64,000 bases of DNA from Fructobacillus cardui (GTDB lineage Bacteria; Bacillota; Bacilli; Lactobacillales; Lactobacillaceae): assembly GCF_023218935.1 (NCBI RefSeq), contig NZ_JAJIAL010000001.1. One strand, 5' to 3'. The translations under genes and the position numbers were made by a program. The notes under the pieces were generated by a model. The model did no database searches. It was given only the letters and a program-made list of their open reading frames with translations, and was not told the DNA's origin. Shown here one piece after another: positions 16,105-23,931 of the stretch. How positions within the stretch are numbered: position 1 is the first letter of the stretch; the number at the start of each line of letters is the position of its first letter.

Positions 16105-17448
16105 TCAGACCAGTGGCAAACGCCGTTGCAAGGTGTACTCGATTGATGGGAAAACATAAACCAAGTCATTCAACTGTTCCTTAGTCATCTTCATTTGGAT
16201 GTAAGGCACAATCGTGTTAATAGTATTGTCAGCGTTATTCGACTTTTCCGCTGCACCAACCAAAGCCTTGCTATTCTTATCAAAAATCAGTGAGAGCTTA
16301 GCCCCCTGCTCATTTTCAACCTGACGATACCAGTCACCATCATAAGAGGCTTCCGTGACCTCATAACGGTCAGGTTCTGCCAAGGCCTGGTCAAGGTGTA
16401 CCCCAACCTGGGCAATCCGTGGCGAAGTGAAAACAACTTCCGAAATGGCTGGATAGACGATTGGTCCATCATTATCACCCTTGAAACGGGCTGTCAAATA
16501 ACGCGATTCAAAGGCTGCGGTTGGCGTCAACTTTGGCACCTGTTTGTCAATGGAGTCACCGGCTGCATAAATGTTTTCAACGGACGTCTGCAAGTATTCA
16601 TTAACCACAATCCCACGCTGATTGGCTTCGACCCCGATGGCCTCCAGGTTCAACTGATCATGGTTTGGGACACGGCCAGTCGCATCCAAAACATAATCTG
16701 TCGTCAATTGGAATTCATGGTCACCGGTCAAGGCAATCTGGCCAGCCGCAGTCTTTTCAGCACTCTTGATGTTCATATCGGGAATAAAACGAACACCACG
16801 GGCCTTCAAATCAGCCTGGACCTCTGCCACATACTTAGCTGGGAACTGACGCAACAGGCGGTTTGACCGGGTAACCACATCAACTTGGGCCCCAACGGCA
16901 TTGGCAATCGTTGCAAATTCAATGGTCACGAAGCCACCACCCAAAATCGTTACATGCTTGGGCATGTGTGGCAATGAAAGAAAGTCAGTCGAATTCTCAA
17001 AAAGTTCGTGACCTGGAACGTCCAAAACATGGGGACGTAAGCCGGTCGCAATTACAATCTTATCGGCTGTGTAGGTTTTGCCATCAACGGCAACCGTATG
17101 GTTATCGACGAACTCAGCATGGCCAGTGATTGTTGTGATGCCAACATTATCCAAGCGTTCCTTACCGTGGGCATCCTGTGGCACAATCAATTCGTGCTTG
17201 TGGGCCATCAAATCTTCCCAGTTAACAGTTGGGACACCATCAATGCCACGTCCCTGGAGATCTTTGACTCGGTTAATCAATTCCAAAGGCTTATCCAAGA
17301 TAATCTTGGCATTGCAACCTTTATTCGAACAAACACCACCGTATTGGCTTTCTTCAATCACGGCCACCTTAACGCCAGACTTAGCCAGTGGGACCGCCCC
17401 GTTCCAACTTGCCTGGCCGCTACCAATGTATAGTACTGAAAAATCCAT
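16105..17448 (-). CDS. FAD-dependent pyridine nucleotide-disulfide oxidoreductase, glutathione-reductase-like
   Basis: This two-dinucleotide-binding-domain flavoprotein has about 447 residues. It has an N-terminal FAD-binding loop (IGSGQASWNGA), the redox-active cysteine pair spaced as CSNKGC (about residue 45), an NAD(P)-binding GGGFVTIEFA loop and the second FAD motif (NIYAAGDSID). The usual C-terminal interface motif HPT..E, with the proton-donating His, reads FPSIEY here, so His is replaced by Phe. Such proteins are annotated as glutathione reductase-like or YkgC-like, and the substrate is unknown. I chose the ATG at 17448 (MDFSVLY) because AAGGA precedes it. It lies 28 bases downstream of the YdhK-type gene, probably in one operon. 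Confidence 0.85.
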   Translation of the reverse strand: MDFSVLYIGSGQASWNGAVPLAKSGVKVAVIEESQYGGVCSNKGCNAKIILDKPLELINRVKDLQGRGIDGVPTVNWEDLMAHKHELIVPQDAHGKERLDNVGITTITGHAEFVDNHTVAVDGKTYTADKIVIATGLRPHVLDVPGHELFENSTDFLSLPHMPKHVTILGGGFVTIEFATIANAVGAQVDVVTRSNRLLRQFPAKYVAEVQADLKARGVRFIPDMNIKSAEKTAAGQIALTGDHEFQLTTDYVLDATGRVPNHDQLNLEAIGVEANQRGIVVNEYLQTSVENIYAAGDSIDKQVPKLTPTAAFESRYLTARFKGDNDGPIVYPAISEVVFTSPRIAQVGVHLDQALAEPDRYEVTEASYDGDWYRQVENEQGAKLSLIFDKNSKALVGAAEKSNNADNTINTIVPYIQMKMTKEQLNDLVYVFPSIEYTLQRRLPLV

Positions 17449-17475
17449 CGCGTTCCATCCTTTCATTTCTCTCCA

Positions 17476-18081
17476 TTATCGAGACTTGATTTCACTTTCA
17501 ACCAAGTACTTGTGATTCATGACCATCTTACCACCATTGGTTGGCTGATAGCTAACCGCATAAGCAGGACCATTAACCACCTTCGTAATGATTGCGTTTG
17601 CGCCTTTCATGCCGGCCATATGAGTACTTGTTAGCGTAACTGTATCACCTTCGTTGTGATCCATCATGTCAGAAAAATCTTCCTTGGTTAACCACTTGTG
17701 ACCACTGACTTTTTTACCGCCATTAGTTGGCTGGTAATCGACCTCATATAGTTTGACGTCGTAAGCGGCCGCAACCGTTCCCTTGGCGCCCTTCATTCCG
17801 GTCATATGATCAGCCTGTAAGGTAATCTTTGAGCCAACCGGATACTTTGGTTGAGTAGCATTTGGTAAATCAGTTGGCAAGCTTTCATCCATATCCATGC
17901 CAGACATCGAAGACGACATGGCCATCGATGATGAGGACGAAGACATCTGCATTTGACTACTGGACATGGTTATCTTCTTGGAATGGTGTTTATCCTGATC
18001 CTTTAATCCCAAAACCAGTACCACACCCAAGATGAATACTAGTAAAAGGGCCAGTAACCAACCGATTGTTTTCTTCTTCAT
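17476..18081 (-). CDS. YdhK family protein with two DUF1541 domains, membrane-anchored
   Basis: The 201-residue exported protein has an N-terminal membrane anchor (IGWLLALLLVFILGVVLVLGL, about residues 7-27). A Met/Ser-rich linker follows (SSSQMQMSSSSSSMAMSSSM in part), then two DUF1541 repeats of about 60 residues, each with HM.GMKGA and a YQPTNGGK..HK signature. DUF1541 proteins of Firmicutes are often linked to copper genes. Methionine-rich stretches suggest metal binding at the cell surface, which is inference. It is upstream of the disulfide oxidoreductase gene. No lipobox cysteine is visible, so anchoring is by the helix. Confidence 0.85.
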   Translation of the reverse strand: MKKKTIGWLLALLLVFILGVVLVLGLKDQDKHHSKKITMSSSQMQMSSSSSSMAMSSSMSGMDMDESLPTDLPNATQPKYPVGSKITLQADHMTGMKGAKGTVAAAYDVKLYEVDYQPTNGGKKVSGHKWLTKEDFSDMMDHNEGDTVTLTSTHMAGMKGANAIITKVVNGPAYAVSYQPTNGGKMVMNHKYLVESEIKSR

Positions 18082-18185
18082 TTTCTTCTCCTTCTCTAAT
18101 TTTTATATTGGTATAGTTTAAATAACCATATTTTTATTATAAACAAAGTCGATTAGATAGGCAAGCCATCTCTTTTTGGTCAAAA

Positions 18186-18216
18186 TAAAAAAGAATAGGT
18201 TTCCCTATCCTTTTTT
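18186..18216 (-). terminator. Terminator overlapping the glmU stop codon
   Basis: The stem AAGGATAGG / CCTATTCTT with a GAAA loop is followed by a T-run on the minus strand. The TAG stop of glmU (18205-18207) is inside the 5' arm. Confidence 0.85.
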
Positions 18217-19581
18217 ATGGGGCATTCTGTCCCAAAAATCATCTTTATTTGTTTGACGGCTACGAGCGATGCCCATTTGATGAAAGTCAACATCATCCGT
18301 AATCGTTGACCCCGCTGCCGTGATGCTTTCATCGGCCAAAGTTACGGGGGCGACAATCTTCGTATTCGAACCGATAAAGACCCGGTCACCAACCGTCGTA
18401 TCAAACTTGTTCACGCCATCATAGTTGACGAAGATCGTTCCGGCCCCAACGTTAACATCCGCTCCTAATGTGGCATTACCAACATAAGAAAGGTGACCAA
18501 CCTTAGAGCCAAGGCCAACCGTTGCCTTTTTGACTTCCACAAAGTTCCCCAAATGTGCTCGGTCTTTGATTTCAGCCAGTGGCCGCAGATGGGCATAGGG
18601 ACCAATTGTTGTTTGGTTCTCAACCAGCGCTTCTTCAAGGTGTGAAGAAGTGATCACGTTTTCATCCCCAATGGTTGAATCCTCAATTCGAGTACCGGCC
18701 GTCAAAACGTTGTCTTGACCAATCACCGTCTTTCCCTTCAACGTCACGTTGCCTTCAATCACCGTATCTTTGCCAATTTGAACACCAGCATCGATATAGG
18801 TATTATCAGGATCGATTAATTCAACACCATTTTGCATGTGCCCACGGTTAATCCGCGTCCGCATAATCTTGTTGGCCGCAGCCAGAGCAACACGATCGTT
18901 AACCCCCATTGACTCGGAAAAGTCCATCGTCTGGTAGGCACCAATCTGTTGCCCCATCTCCCGCAAAATATCGAGCGTATCAGGCAGGTAATATTCAGCT
19001 TGCACGTTATCATTACCGACCTGTGAAAGAGCCTCAAACAAAAACTGGTTATCAAAAATATACACACCAGTATTGATTTCTTGGATCCGGCGTTCCGTAA
19101 CGGACGCATCCTTTTCCTCAACAATCTTCAAGACCATTTCGTCCTCACCACGGACAATTCGGCCATAACCCGTTGGGTTTTCGGCAAAGGCCGTCAAAAC
19201 CGTGACAGCATTCTTTGTTCGAGCATGCTCATCCAAGAGCGCCTGAAGTGTTTCCGTTGTAAAGAGGGGCGTATCCCCTGATAAAATCAGCGTCGCACCC
19301 TCATTATCAGCTAATGCCTGCTTGGTCTGCAAGACAGCGTGACCTGTTCCTAATTGCTGTTCCTGAACAACGAAGTCGGACTTCCCAGCTAAGTGGTCTT
19401 GAACCTGCTTAGCCCCAACACCGGTAACCGTTAAAATTTTATTTGGCTTCAATGGTGCCACGGCGGCAACCACCCAATCAACCATTGCCCGACCGGCAAC
19501 TTGGTGTAAGACCTTTGGTAGGTCTGATTTCATCCGCGAACCGTTCCCGGCCGCCAAAATGACAACGTTTGTGGCTTGCAT
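18205..19581 (-). CDS. glmU: Bifunctional UDP-N-acetylglucosamine pyrophosphorylase / glucosamine-1-phosphate N-acetyltransferase
   Basis: GlmU makes UDP-GlcNAc for peptidoglycan, acetylating glucosamine-1-phosphate and then uridylylating it. The N-terminal half has the nucleotidyltransferase signature (LAAGNGSRMKSDLPKVLH, residues about 9-26), GTGHAVLQT and LSGDTPLF. The C-terminal half is a left-handed beta-helix of hexapeptide repeats with LRPLAEIKDRAHLGNFVE and the coenzyme A-site region SYVGNATLGADVNVGAG. I chose the ATG at 19581 (MQATNVVILA), since upstream residues overlap purR. Length is 458 residues, normal. It is in an operon behind purR, as in Bacillus. Confidence 0.96.
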   Translation of the reverse strand: MQATNVVILAAGNGSRMKSDLPKVLHQVAGRAMVDWVVAAVAPLKPNKILTVTGVGAKQVQDHLAGKSDFVVQEQQLGTGHAVLQTKQALADNEGATLILSGDTPLFTTETLQALLDEHARTKNAVTVLTAFAENPTGYGRIVRGEDEMVLKIVEEKDASVTERRIQEINTGVYIFDNQFLFEALSQVGNDNVQAEYYLPDTLDILREMGQQIGAYQTMDFSESMGVNDRVALAAANKIMRTRINRGHMQNGVELIDPDNTYIDAGVQIGKDTVIEGNVTLKGKTVIGQDNVLTAGTRIEDSTIGDENVITSSHLEEALVENQTTIGPYAHLRPLAEIKDRAHLGNFVEVKKATVGLGSKVGHLSYVGNATLGADVNVGAGTIFVNYDGVNKFDTTVGDRVFIGSNTKIVAPVTLADESITAAGSTITDDVDFHQMGIARSRQTNKDDFWDRMPHKKG

Positions 19582-19588
19582 CGTTTTC

Positions 19589-20422
19589 TTATTCCTTACC
19601 TTGATAAATTTCTTCAAAATAGTTTCCTGGTTGCACATTAATAGACTGGCCAGAGTCCAAGTTTGTTTCAACGTGCAACAAGGAAGTATAGTCCTCTAAC
19701 AAACGGACATTTGACCGACCTTCAGCAAAGACGGCAGTCCCAACAACAGTACCACCGAATTCACGAACCAGCGTTTGCATTCCCTGGATGGTTCCGCCAG
19801 CCTTCATAAAGTCATCGACAATCAAGACGCGGGCGCCGGCCTTCAAAGACCGCTTTGACAAGGCCATCTTTTCAACACGCTTTGATGATCCAGTTAAGTA
19901 ATTAACCGAAATCATTGAACCTTCCGTCACCTTTGCATCATCACGAACGATCACAAAAGGCACATTTAATTGATCAGCAACTGCTTGGGCCAAGGGAATC
20001 CCCTTGGTTGCAGCGGTCATCACGGCATCAATTTCTTCTCCAACGTACTGAGTCGTAATCAACCGTCCGGTTTGGCGTAGGACATTTGGCTGTCCTAACA
20101 AATCAGATAAGTAAACATAGCCGCCCGGCAAAACGCGGGATTCATCGTTCACAATTTGGCAAATGCCATCCACAAAGTCTTTAGCCTCACCAGCCGCCAT
20201 CAATGGCGTGTAATAAACCCCACCGGCTGCACCTGGATAGGTTTTCACCTCACCCGTACCACGGGCTTTATAGGTCCGACGAATAATTGACAAATCTTCG
20301 GAAATTGACGATTTTGCCGCTTCAAAGCGATCAGCAAAAAAGTTCAGTGAAATCAGTTGGCGCGGGTGGTCCAATAGATAGTGCGACATATCGACCAAAC
20401 GATCAGCTCGACGTGTTTTCAT
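19589..20422 (-). CDS. purR: Purine operon repressor PurR
   Basis: The Firmicutes PurR binds PurBox DNA and is released by PRPP. The 277-residue protein has an N-terminal winged-helix (RRADRLVDMSHYLLDHP through AAKSSISEDLSIIRRTY) and a C-terminal phosphoribosyltransferase-like domain with the PRPP-binding loop RVLIVDDFMKAGGT. ATKGIPLAQAVA and PGAAGGVYYTP are also conserved. I chose the ATG at 20422 by homology to Bacillus PurR (MKFRRSGRLVD). A strong AGGAGG (20455-20460) lies 32 bases upstream, but a hairpin at 20425-20446 would bring it to about 10 bases. A TTG at 20440 is the alternative start. A PurBox overlaps the promoter. Confidence 0.95.
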   Translation of the reverse strand: MKTRRADRLVDMSHYLLDHPRQLISLNFFADRFEAAKSSISEDLSIIRRTYKARGTGEVKTYPGAAGGVYYTPLMAAGEAKDFVDGICQIVNDESRVLPGGYVYLSDLLGQPNVLRQTGRLITTQYVGEEIDAVMTAATKGIPLAQAVADQLNVPFVIVRDDAKVTEGSMISVNYLTGSSKRVEKMALSKRSLKAGARVLIVDDFMKAGGTIQGMQTLVREFGGTVVGTAVFAEGRSNVRLLEDYTSLLHVETNLDSGQSINVQPGNYFEEIYQGKE

Positions 20423-20424
20423 AG

Positions 20425-20446
20425 GTATTTTTGTGGGCAAAAATAC
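20425..20446 (-). promoter_or_regulatory. Hairpin between Shine-Dalgarno and purR start codon
   Basis: On the minus strand GTATTTTT and AAAAATAC form an eight-pair stem around a six-base loop, exactly between AGGAGG (20455-20460) and ATG (20420-20422). Folding it shortens the effective spacing from 32 to 10 bases. Confidence 0.55.
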
Positions 20447-20485
20447 TGCCCTTTCCTCCTCAAAGTAATAATTTCCATCCCGATT

Positions 20486-20531
20486 ATTATAGCATAAAAC
20501 CAGAGTTAAAAACGAACATTCGTTTTTAACT
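20486..20531 (-). promoter_or_regulatory. purR promoter with overlapping PurBox palindrome
   Basis: The -10 is TATAAT (complement at 20486-20491). AATGTTCGTTTTT on the minus strand (20508-20520) matches the reverse PurBox at 12 of 13 positions and overlaps the -35 region. It sits in a long palindrome (GAGTTAAAAACGA and its inverted copy, about 20503-20531), which could also act as a terminator for plus-strand transcripts. Autoregulation of purR is the natural reading. Confidence 0.6.
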
Positions 20532-20577
20532 CCGGCGTTTTTTAATATTTGTTACAAAATGGCTGACCTAATGCACT

Positions 20578-21363
20578 TTATTCCTTAGCTAACCATATTG
20601 ACAGCAGATAAATCAGCACTTCAATCCCAGCAATAAAGGCAGAAGTTGGCAGATTTGTGACATAAGCCAAAACCAGTCCTGTCCAAGTTCCGAACAAAGC
20701 GAAGAAGACCGATAGAGTCATCAAACGGCCCACAGAACCCTGATAATAGCGGGCAGATGCTGCCGGCAAAGTGACCAAGACAAAGATTAACAACGAGCCA
20801 ACTAGTTGTGATGAAATGGCCACAGACAATGCCATCACCACCAAGAAAAGGATTTTCAACCAGGTCTTTTTCCCTCGTGAAAGTAATAGTCCCACCTCAT
20901 CAAAAGCCAGTAAACGTAATGGCTTGTAAAACAAGAAAATCACGATGAAGACACCCAGGGCCATCCCCGCCAAGATTAACAAATCAGTATGTGAAATACC
21001 AAGAACGGAACCGAATAAAATGCCGGTTGCTGCCGAATTGGCAGTGTGCCCCAGCGCCAAGAAAAGAATTCCTAAGGCAATGGCAAAGGCTGATACGGCA
21101 GAAGTCACGTTATCCTGGCGAACCTTGGCATTCTCCAATCCCCCGATTGATAGCGCAGCGAGGATTGTAAAAATAACCATCCCCAAAAGTGGTGGCCAGC
21201 CAATAAAGAAACCAAAGGCTGCCCCAGCAAAAGCAATTTCACTTAAAGAATGGCTCAAGAAGTTATACGACCGAGCCACCACGAAAGTTCCCACTATTCC
21301 AGCAACAATTGAAATCACTGTGCCGGCAATAAAAGCATTTTGCATAAAAACTTGATCAAACAT
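20578..21363 (-). CDS. Metal ABC transporter permease (ZnuB/AdcB/MntB family)
   Basis: This integral membrane subunit belongs to an ABC-3 type importer for zinc or manganese. The 261-residue protein has about eight helices and the family segments FLSHSLSEIAFAGAAFGFFIG and SSQLVGSLLIFVLVTLPAASA. It overlaps the ATPase gene by eight bases. No substrate-binding lipoprotein gene is present in the neighbourhood, so that partner must be encoded elsewhere or is shared. Substrate (Zn versus Mn) is inference. In lactic acid bacteria, AdcB is the commonest match for this type. Confidence 0.88.
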   Translation of the reverse strand: MFDQVFMQNAFIAGTVISIVAGIVGTFVVARSYNFLSHSLSEIAFAGAAFGFFIGWPPLLGMVIFTILAALSIGGLENAKVRQDNVTSAVSAFAIALGILFLALGHTANSAATGILFGSVLGISHTDLLILAGMALGVFIVIFLFYKPLRLLAFDEVGLLLSRGKKTWLKILFLVVMALSVAISSQLVGSLLIFVLVTLPAASARYYQGSVGRLMTLSVFFALFGTWTGLVLAYVTNLPTSAFIAGIEVLIYLLSIWLAKE

Positions 21364-22078
21364 GGTTTACCTCCTGGCGGTGTTGTGAAGCAGCCGCGTC
21401 TGGCAAATCAGCTGCCTGGCCGCCCTGAATCTGGCCATCATGTAGCCAAAGGTAACCATCAGCATACTCTTTAACCCAAGAAGTATCATGCGAAATCCAC
21501 AAAACACCAATTTGCCGACTTTGTTGTAGAGCGCGGACACTCTTAACGAGTGCCAAAGCGTGATTAGCATCCAAAGCAGCCGTTGGTTCATCTAAAATCA
21601 GCAAATCGGGTTCTTGGACTAGCGCCTGGGCAATATAAGCCCGTTGCTTCTGCCCACCAGAGGCATCCGATAGCCGTAAATCGGCTAAATCAGCTAAGTC
21701 AACTTGCTTCAAGGCCTGGTCGATAGCTGATTTTTCATGGGTATTCAACCAGGGACGCAAGCCCGACTTCAATCCTAAAGCAATAAAGGACCGAATCGTC
21801 AGCGGGTAATCGTCTCCCAGGTCACGAAACTGTGGTACGTAGGCTAAGCTCTTACTGTTGACCTCAATCGTCCCCTTCTGTTTCTTGTTTTCATGGCCAG
21901 GATGTTTTTGACCAATGACCTCTTGGATTAAGGCCTTAATTAAAGTTGTCTTGCCGGTCCCATTTTCACCAACAATGACGGTAAAGCGGTGTTCCTCAAT
22001 TTTAAAGGAAACGTCCCTTAAAATCACGCGATCACCAAAGGCAGCGGTAAAGTTTTTAACAACAATCTGCGCACTCAT
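21356..22078 (-). CDS. Metal ABC transporter ATP-binding protein (ZnuC/AdcC family)
   Basis: ATPase subunit that powers the adjacent permease. It has Walker A (VGENGTGKTTLIKAL), a Q-loop region with YVPQFRDLGDDYPLTIRSFI (VPQF is the Q-loop), the signature SDASGGQKQRAYIAQAL, Walker B (DLLILDEPTAALD) and the switch His in LWISHDTSW. It has about 241 residues. I chose the ATG at 22078 (MSAQIVVKN) because GAGGAG lies seven bases upstream. It is translationally coupled to the permease by overlap. Confidence 0.9.
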   Translation of the reverse strand: MSAQIVVKNFTAAFGDRVILRDVSFKIEEHRFTVIVGENGTGKTTLIKALIQEVIGQKHPGHENKKQKGTIEVNSKSLAYVPQFRDLGDDYPLTIRSFIALGLKSGLRPWLNTHEKSAIDQALKQVDLADLADLRLSDASGGQKQRAYIAQALVQEPDLLILDEPTAALDANHALALVKSVRALQQSRQIGVLWISHDTSWVKEYADGYLWLHDGQIQGGQAADLPDAAASQHRQEVNHV

Positions 22079-22113
22079 GGCATTCTCCTCTTTCATTTTA
22101 AAACCAGGCCAAC

Positions 22114-22137
22114 AAAAAAAGCCCTGACGGGCTTTTT
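22114..22137 (-). terminator. Terminator after veg
   Basis: AAAAGCCC / GGGCTTTT with a GTCA loop and a T7 run on the minus strand, just after the veg stop and before the ABC genes. Confidence 0.88.
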
Positions 22138-22147
22138 ATGTATTTCC

Positions 22148-22378
22148 TTAATCGGCAAACGTGATGTCCACGTTATTCGTTAAGACGTCTGTGTAACTGT
22201 ATGAAGCACGCTCAAAATCAGCTTCTTCATCCAGTTCAACCACAAACAGCGATGGGAAAGTAGAACGCAAGATTCCGGAACGCTCCGTAAACTTCTTACG
22301 ACCTGCCTGAGAAACTACAGTGACTGTTTCGCCTATGTGCGCGTCCAAGCGCGACTTAATATCTTCCAAAGTTGACAT
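22148..22378 (-). CDS. veg: Veg protein
   Basis: Veg is a small, abundant Firmicutes protein. In Bacillus it influences biofilm matrix genes, and its biochemical activity is unknown. The 76-residue sequence has the typical DIKSRLDAHIGETVTVVSQAGRKK start (in parts: LDAHIGETVTVV, AGRKKFTERSG) and an SH3-like beta-rich core ending SYTDVLTNNVDITF. It lies downstream of rsmA, the usual Firmicutes position, but has its own strong promoter at 22410-22438. Confidence 0.93.
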   Translation of the reverse strand: MSTLEDIKSRLDAHIGETVTVVSQAGRKKFTERSGILRSTFPSLFVVELDEEADFERASYSYTDVLTNNVDITFAD

Positions 22379-22409
22379 TTTCGACCGCCTTTCTCATTAA
22401 ACAAGAACT

Positions 22410-22438
22410 ATTATAACACATTAGTAACAAAAGTTCAA
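22410..22438 (-). promoter_or_regulatory. veg promoter
   Basis: On the minus strand TTGAAC (22433-22438), 17 bases, TATAAT (22410-22415), about 30 bases before the start codon. Confidence 0.8.
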
Positions 22439-22472
22439 TATTAGCAAAAAATGCGGTTTTCAGCGTTAACAG

Positions 22473-23363
22473 TTAACCTGCGTAGAATCCCTGTTCCATC
22501 AGGGCTAAATACAAGTCCGTTAATTGATTGAGGGTTAGTTTTTCAGCTCGAACCCCCGGTTGAATATTCGATTGGTCTAGAGCTTTTGTTAACCGCTCCT
22601 TAATTTCCTCCTCTTTGCCGAAACGTTGTAAGAGGTTATTCCAAAGCGACTTCCGTCGATGGGCAAAGGTTGTCTTAACCAGTGAGAACAGCTGATCAGG
22701 GTGATCAACCGGTTGGTCAGGTTCTCTTGGTGTGAGTGAAACCACAGCCGAATCCACATTTGGTGCCGGATTAAAGGCAGTTCGTGGCACTTTCAACGCA
22801 GTCTGAACATTAGCGTAGTAAGACAGGGTAATGGACAAAACACCATATTCCTTCGTCCCTGGTTCAGCCGTTAGCCGGTCAGCCACTTCCTTTTGCATCA
22901 TCACCACTAGGCGGGACCAGTTAATCTGTGCCTGCAATAAGCCTAAAAGAATTGGTGTCGTGATGTAGTATGGCAAATTAGCGACAACCTTGACCGAACG
23001 CTCCGACCCAAAATGTTCAGCTAACGTTTGCTTTAGGTTAACCTCTAAGACATCATCGGTTTGAACCGTAACATTATCATACGGCGCCAAGGTTTCACTT
23101 AAGACTTTCACCATGTCCCGATCAATTTCAAAGGCTAAGACTTTGTCGGCAGCCAAGGCCAAATATTCGGTTAAACCACCAATGCCAGGACCAATCTCGA
23201 CCACGGCATCTTCCTTACTCAACTCTGCCGCATCCACAATCCCAGTCAGAATGTTTTGGTCAGTGAGAAAATTTTGACCAAACTTTTTTTTGGCCCGCAG
23301 GCCATACTGATTTAAAATTGCTTGAGTCCGCATTGGATTGGCAATTTTAATTGACTTTTTCAT
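22473..23363 (-). CDS. rsmA: 16S rRNA (adenine(1518)-N6/adenine(1519)-N6)-dimethyltransferase
   Basis: RsmA (KsgA) dimethylates two adjacent adenines near the 3' end of 16S rRNA, a late check in 30S assembly. The protein shows KKKFGQNFLTDQNIL, the SAM-binding AVVEIGPGIGGLTEYLA, the acidic FEIDRDM, and the catalytic NLPYYITTPIL motif (NLPY). The C-terminal helical domain includes TTFAHRRKSLWNNL. Length is 296 residues, normal. It overlaps rnmV by 17 bases, the conserved tatD-rnmV-rsmA-veg order. Confidence 0.97.
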   Translation of the reverse strand: MKKSIKIANPMRTQAILNQYGLRAKKKFGQNFLTDQNILTGIVDAAELSKEDAVVEIGPGIGGLTEYLALAADKVLAFEIDRDMVKVLSETLAPYDNVTVQTDDVLEVNLKQTLAEHFGSERSVKVVANLPYYITTPILLGLLQAQINWSRLVVMMQKEVADRLTAEPGTKEYGVLSITLSYYANVQTALKVPRTAFNPAPNVDSAVVSLTPREPDQPVDHPDQLFSLVKTTFAHRRKSLWNNLLQRFGKEEEIKERLTKALDQSNIQPGVRAEKLTLNQLTDLYLALMEQGFYAG

Positions 23364-23931
23364 TAATGTTTCCTTTCAAGGCCGCCACAACCTGCTCTTG
23401 CATGATGCCATAGGCTAAAAGACGGTGATACAGTTGTTTCCCATTGGCATAACCAATTTGCAGGCTCTGACCGAGCAAAATCCGTTGCTCCTTGGCGGTT
23501 GGTCCACCAACTAGGCCCAAATCGACCAGAAAGTCCCGATCGATATCAGAAGCCGGTCGAGACTGGCCAACTTGCTGATCAGCTTCCACAAGGCAGGTAG
23601 CCAAAACATCCAGGGGTGCATGTTCCACTCCCAAGGATTTGTGCGGATTGTCCTTTTGCGCCCGGCCCTGATCCTGGCTAATTATCGCCTGGGCCACTGC
23701 TGGAACTGCTTCTGTGATTAGCCGCCGGAGCCGGTTCCCGTTAAAATCAGGATCCGTTAAAACGATGGCCCCGCGCTCTGCGGCTGCTTTTTGAATGCGC
23801 AAAATCACTTCTTCGCCCAGGGCTGCCCCCCTGGTTTCAATCGTGTCACAGTCAACCGCTTGGCTCAGACGTCTTGTATCCGACCACCCTTCCACGACAA
23901 CCATCGCCTTAATTTTTGGTCGGTCAGTCAT
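23347..23931 (-). CDS. rnmV: Ribonuclease M5
   Basis: RNase M5 performs the final maturation of 5S rRNA in Firmicutes. The N-terminal TOPRIM domain is evident: the catalytic Glu in MVVEGWSDTRRL and the DxD motif in AIVLTDPDFNGNRLR (about residues 55-70). The C-terminal part (KSLGVEHAPLDVLATCL, PTAKEQRILLGQ) matches the family's rRNA-binding region. 194 residues, normal length. It overlaps tatD and rsmA at its two ends. Confidence 0.95.
   Translation of the reverse strand: MTDRPKIKAMVVVEGWSDTRRLSQAVDCDTIETRGAALGEEVILRIQKAAAERGAIVLTDPDFNGNRLRRLITEAVPAVAQAIISQDQGRAQKDNPHKSLGVEHAPLDVLATCLVEADQQVGQSRPASDIDRDFLVDLGLVGGPTAKEQRILLGQSLQIGYANGKQLYHRLLAYGIMQEQVVAALKGNINEKVN

Noticed and set aside
19582..19671. 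Longer N-terminus for GlmU
   Set aside because: The extra 30 residues read through the purR 3' end. Family members start at MQATNVV-like residues.
20503..20531. Palindrome as terminator of the metal ABC operon
   Set aside because: On the minus strand it lacks a good T-run after the stem, and it overlaps the purR -35 with a PurBox match. An operator fits better, though plus-strand termination is possible.
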